Below, in pieces: positions 61,801 to 64,000 of a stretch of 64,000 bases of DNA. Position 1 is the stretch's first letter. Each line of letters begins with the position of its first letter. The stretch comes from Streptomyces sp. P3 (lineage in GTDB: Bacteria; Actinomycetota; Actinomycetes; Streptomycetales; Streptomycetaceae). The stretch spans positions 3,224,001-3,288,000 of the forward strand of contig NZ_CP028369.1 of assembly GCF_003032475.1 (NCBI RefSeq), written 5' to 3'. The notes under the pieces are model-generated. The model had not been told where the DNA came from, ran no database searches, and saw nothing but the letters and a program-made list of their open reading frames with translations. Both the position numbers and the translations under genes were made by a program.

Positions 61801-62612
61801 AGCCGACGTCCACCCGGTCCGCCGAACAGCCGCACGAGGTGCGCTCGCTCGGCGGCGAGATCGCCTTCGAGGACGTCCGCTTCCGCTACGGCACGGAGGA
61901 GGAGGCCCTCACCGGGATCGACCTGCGCATCCCGGCCGGCCAGACCGTCGCGTTCGTCGGCGAGACCGGTGCCGGGAAGTCGACCCTGGTCAAGCTGGTG
62001 GCCCGGTTCTACGACCCCACGAGCGGCCGGGTCACGGTGGACGGCCGGGACCTGCGCTCCCTCGACCTGACCTCGTACCGCCACCGGCTGGGCGTCGTGC
62101 CGCAGGAGGCGTACCTGTTCCCCGGCACCGTCCGCGACGCGATCGCCTACGGCCGGCCGGACGCCTCCGACGCCGAGGTGGAGGCGGCGGCGCGGGCGGT
62201 CGGCGCGCACGAGATGATCGCCACGCTCGACGGCGGCTACCTCCACGAGGTCGCCGAGCGCGGCCGCAACCTCTCCGCCGGACAGCGCCAGTTGATCGCG
62301 CTGGCCCGCGCCGAACTCGTCGACCCGGACGTCCTGCTCCTCGACGAGGCCACGGCCGCCCTCGACCTGGCGACGGAGGCCCAGGTCAACCAGGCCACCG
62401 ACCGTCTGACGGGCCGCCGCACCACGCTCGTGGTCGCCCACCGGCTGACCACCGCGGCCCGCGCGGACCGGGTGGTGGTCATGGACCACGGCCGGGTCGT
62501 CGAGGACGGCACGCACGACGAGCTCCTCGCCCTGGACGGACGCTACGCGCGCCTGTGGCGCACCTTCGTCGGTGCGGCCGAGCCCGAGGAGCCGGTGAGC
62601 GCGTCGCGGTGA
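58893..62612 (+). CDS. Fused heterodimer-type ABC exporter (TM-NBD-TM-NBD)
   Basis: 1239 aa, two complete exporter halves in one chain. NBD1 has Walker [10 protein letters not shown], signature LSGGQRQR and Walker [13 protein letters not shown], with Asp in place of the catalytic Glu. NBD2 has Walker [10 protein letters not shown], signature LSAGQRQL and a canonical [11 protein letters not shown]. One ATP site is thus degenerate and the other active, as in heterodimeric exporters such as TM287/288. It likely exports lipids or drugs. GTG at 58893 with GGAGG; the in-frame stretch from 58776 lacks a site. Confidence 0.92.
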   Translation: MSEQRGWARRLAGYARRHPADVALALGSSLLGMAVMALVPLVTKVIIDDVIGDHSRDMAPWAGALLGAAVLVYVSTYVRRYYGGRLALDVQHDLRTDMFETITRLDGRRQDELSTGQVVGRATSDLQLIQGLLFMLPMTIGNLLLFLISLVIMAWLSLPLTLVALAVAPALAYIAGRSRTKLHPATWYAQAQAAAVAGVVDGAVSGVRVVKGFGQEDQETGKLREVGRRLFAGRLRTIRLNAAYTPALQAVPALGQVAMLALGGWLAVRGHITLGTFVAFSTYLAQLVGPVRMLAVVLTVGQQARAGTERVLELIDTEPSMRDGSKVLPADAPATVEFDDVSFGYDPERPVLDGLSFEIRPGETVAVVGSSGSGKSTVSLLLPRFYDVTRGAVLIGGHDVRELTLDSLRAAIGLVPEDSFLFSDTIRANIAYGRPDATQEQIEAAARAAQADRFVAELPAGYDTKVGEHGLTLSGGQRQRVALARAILSDPRLLVLDDATSAVDAAVEHEIHEALGQVMQGRTTLLIAHRRSTLGLADRIAVLDAGRLADIGTHEELQERSALYRRLLTDPDELGGVSPGHTRPAAPGEDTSVRDELDAEFDAERGVTPRLWTGDREPKDTALSGTPATPELLAQVEALPPAADTPGVDERRAVRPEASYGLRRLLHGFGAPLLVSLVLVAADAGMGLLLPVMIRHGIDQGVSRAALGAVWTASLLALLAVVAQWAAQTGEIRMTGRTGERVLYTLRLKIFAQLQRLGLDYYERELTGRIMTRMTTDVDALSTFLQTGLVTAFVSVVTFFGIMVALLVIDVQLALVVFATLPPLIIATYFFRRASVKAYELARERVSTVNADLQESVSGLRIVQAFRRERDGAARFAERSDSYRRARIRGQWLISVYFPFVQLLSSVAAAAVLIAGAGRVDAATLTTGALVAYLLYIDLFFAPVQQLSQVFDGYQQATVSLGRIQELLREPTSTRSAEQPHEVRSLGGEIAFEDVRFRYGTEEEALTGIDLRIPAGQTVAFVGETGAGKSTLVKLVARFYDPTSGRVTVDGRDLRSLDLTSYRHRLGVVPQEAYLFPGTVRDAIAYGRPDASDAEVEAAARAVGAHEMIATLDGGYLHEVAERGRNLSAGQRQLIALARAELVDPDVLLLDEATAALDLATEAQVNQATDRLTGRRTTLVVAHRLTTAARADRVVVMDHGRVVEDGTHDELLALDGRYARLWRTFVGAAEPEEPVSASR

Positions 62613-62724
62613 CGGCCGCGCAACCATCGGCACGCCTCGGGCGTCCGTACATCAGTACGGGCATCGCGCGCACGGCCGGAACGGCCGGGCGTCGCGTACG
62701 GCGGACGCGGGAGGGGCCAAGACC

Positions 62725-63135
62725 GTGGGCACAGGTGCGGAACGCGCACGGAGCACGACGGTCCGCAGACTGACCGCGGCGCTGGCCGTGTTGATCGCGG
62801 CAGCGGTGCTCGCCGTCGCCGTCCCGGGCAGCGCCCAGGCGGCGACCGCCTCGTCCTGCACGGGACGCAAGGTGCGCACCCTGTCCTTCCCGGCCGGTTC
62901 CGTGCTGATCTACCGGGACGGCGGCGTGGTCTGCGCCGTCACCGTCCAGAAGCGGCCCGGCGTCAAGCGGCTGGTCTCGGTGAGCGTCCAGGCTCGCGGG
63001 CTGGTCGCCGTGCGCAAGTCGCGGATGGACGCCCGCAGTTCACCGGTCGCCAAGACGTACGCCGGCCACCGACGGGTGCGGGTGACGGCAGCGGTGGGCA
63101 GCGTCTCGTACCGGTCGGGCTGGTTCCTGTGCTGA
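62725..63135 (+). CDS. Small secreted protein
   Basis: 136 aa. A Sec signal peptide (LTAALAVLIAAAVLAVAVPG..AQA, cleaved near residue 40) is followed by a basic, beta-rich mature protein of about 95 aa with three Cys, the last at the very C-terminus (SGWFLC). GTG at 62725 with GGAGGGG. It lies 112 bases after the ABC exporter. The family is not recognised; it could be an envelope or surface-active protein. Confidence 0.72.
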   Translation: MGTGAERARSTTVRRLTAALAVLIAAAVLAVAVPGSAQAATASSCTGRKVRTLSFPAGSVLIYRDGGVVCAVTVQKRPGVKRLVSVSVQARGLVAVRKSRMDARSSPVAKTYAGHRRVRVTAAVGSVSYRSGWFLC

Positions 63136-63295
63136 CCCGCGCGGCGGCCCGCCGGGCCCCGGCCCCCGCGACGCCGCGCTGACCCGCCGGCCCGCGTGCC
63201 GCCCCCCCGATGCGCCAACCCCCTCTGGTGTGACCCGTGTTGCTCCGATAGCTTCCGGCGACGCACATCTGTCTCACAAGGAGGGTGCACGCGCA

Positions 63296-64000
63296 TGCGC
63301 AAGGCGCTCAGATGGCTGCTCGCGCTCACGGTGCTCATAGGCACGCTGAGCACGGCGGGAGCGGCGACCGCCGCCCCCACGCCGGAGGCCACCGACATCA
63401 AGGACCGGCTGCTCGCGATCCCGGGCATCAGCCTGATCGAGGAGAAGCCGTACCCCGGATACCGCTTCTTCGTCCTGAACTACACCCAGCCGGTGGACCA
63501 CCGGCACCCCGCCAAGGGCACCTTCCAGCAGCGCATCACGGTGCTGCACAAGGACGTCAGCCGCCCGACGGTCTTCTACACCAGCGGCTACAACGTCTCC
63601 ACCAACCCCGGTCGCCGCGAGCCCACCCAGATCGTGGACGGCAACCAGGTCTCCCTGGAGTACCGCTTCTTCACCCCGTCCCGCCCGGCCCCCGCCGACT
63701 GGTCCAAGCTGGACATCTGGCAGGCCGCCAGCGACCAGCACCGCGTCTTCGCCGCGCTGAAGAAGATCTACGCGAAGAAGTGGCTCGCCACGGGCGGCTC
63801 CAAGGGCGGTATGACGGCGACGTACTACGAGCGCTTCTACCCCCGGGACATGGACGGCGTGGTCGCCTACGTCGCGCCCAACGACGTCGTCGACCACGAG
63901 GACTCGGCCTACGACCGCTTCTTCGCCTCCGTCGGCACGAAGGAGTGCCGCGACCGGCTGAACGCCGTCCAGCGCGAGGCGCTGGTCCGCCGGGAGCCCC
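63296..64000 (+). CDS. Secreted S37-type tripeptidyl aminopeptidase, 3' end outside window
   Basis: The first 235 codons of a secreted alpha/beta-hydrolase peptidase (PS-10/S37 family). A signal peptide ends in ATAAP (about 27). FFVLNYTQPVDHRHP is a characteristic start for the family, and the nucleophile elbow is GGSKGGMTATYYERFYP with the catalytic Ser. AAGGAGGG precedes the ATG at 63296. Relatives remove tripeptides from proteins outside the cell. The Asp and His of the triad lie beyond the window. Confidence 0.9.

Noticed and set aside
58623..62633. A 1336-codon minus-strand frame opposite the ABC exporter
   Set aside because: Shadow of the exporter; composition is Gly/Arg/Asp/Val-rich without any domain.
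1..64000. CRISPR array or prophage
   Set aside because: No regularly spaced direct repeats and no phage structural, integrase or lysis genes were seen; the only Cas4-like protein belongs to the helicase-nuclease operon.

Overview
This is a very high-GC actinobacterial chromosome segment, almost certainly from a Streptomyces close to S. coelicolor. The evidence is an adpA/bldH gene with an in-frame TTA codon, the desferrioxamine cluster desEF-desABCD with DmdR-type iron boxes, the cebR-cebEFG-bglC cello-oligosaccharide locus, and a c-di-GMP enzyme matching cdgA. From memory, the gene order follows S. coelicolor roughly from SCO2817 down to the SCO2760s, read backwards. I could not check this by search.

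Left part (1-16.8 kb). The window opens in the 3'-truncated PAS-GGDEF-EAL gene cdgA. It is followed by a secreted M6-type metalloprotease, a tRNA-Lys(CUU) and a leftward gene train: PAP2-family membrane protein, Cas4/AddB-like Fe-S nuclease, 529-aa unknown protein, SF1 helicase, two small proteins. The three central genes overlap translationally and look like an uncharacterised helicase-nuclease complex. Next come a histidine phosphatase, an XRE/TPR regulator with a divergent small partner, a spermidine-synthase-like protein, a secreted protein and an OmpR/histidine-kinase pair.

Sugar and development region (16.9-28.4 kb). bglC, cebG, cebF and cebE are transcribed leftward, with divergent cebR. 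A perfect CebR box lies upstream of cebE and a near-perfect one covers the bglC start, giving a cellobiose/cellotriose uptake-and-hydrolysis module. A GNAT acetyltransferase, tRNA-His, orn, adpA, a small membrane protein, a universal stress protein and an acetate-type transporter follow.

Iron and leucine region (28.4-46 kb). A second-type GlmS, a short conserved protein and a DUF4429/SHOCT protein precede desD-desC-desB-desA, then the ferrioxamine reductase (desF) and the ferrioxamine-binding lipoprotein (desE). Iron boxes lie before desA and desE. A leucine-catabolic operon follows (methylcrotonyl-CoA carboxylase beta and alpha, HMG-CoA lyase, isovaleryl-CoA-type dehydrogenase). A divergent TetR gene faces it across two copies of a 16-bp palindrome.

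Right part (46-64 kb). A MarR gene behind a SoxR/MerR-type promoter, an orphan Imm51 immunity gene and several gene and IS remnants mark a small degenerate accessory patch. After it come an acyl-CoA dehydrogenase, a TesB thioesterase, a phosphatase-like protein, a PucR regulator, a ureohydrolase plus ThDP enzyme pair (possibly arginine/2-ketoarginine catabolism), and a DinB-like protein. The window ends with a secreted endonuclease I-type nuclease, a secreted beta-lactamase-fold protein, a fused heterodimeric ABC exporter, a small secreted protein and the start of an S37-type secreted tripeptidyl aminopeptidase.
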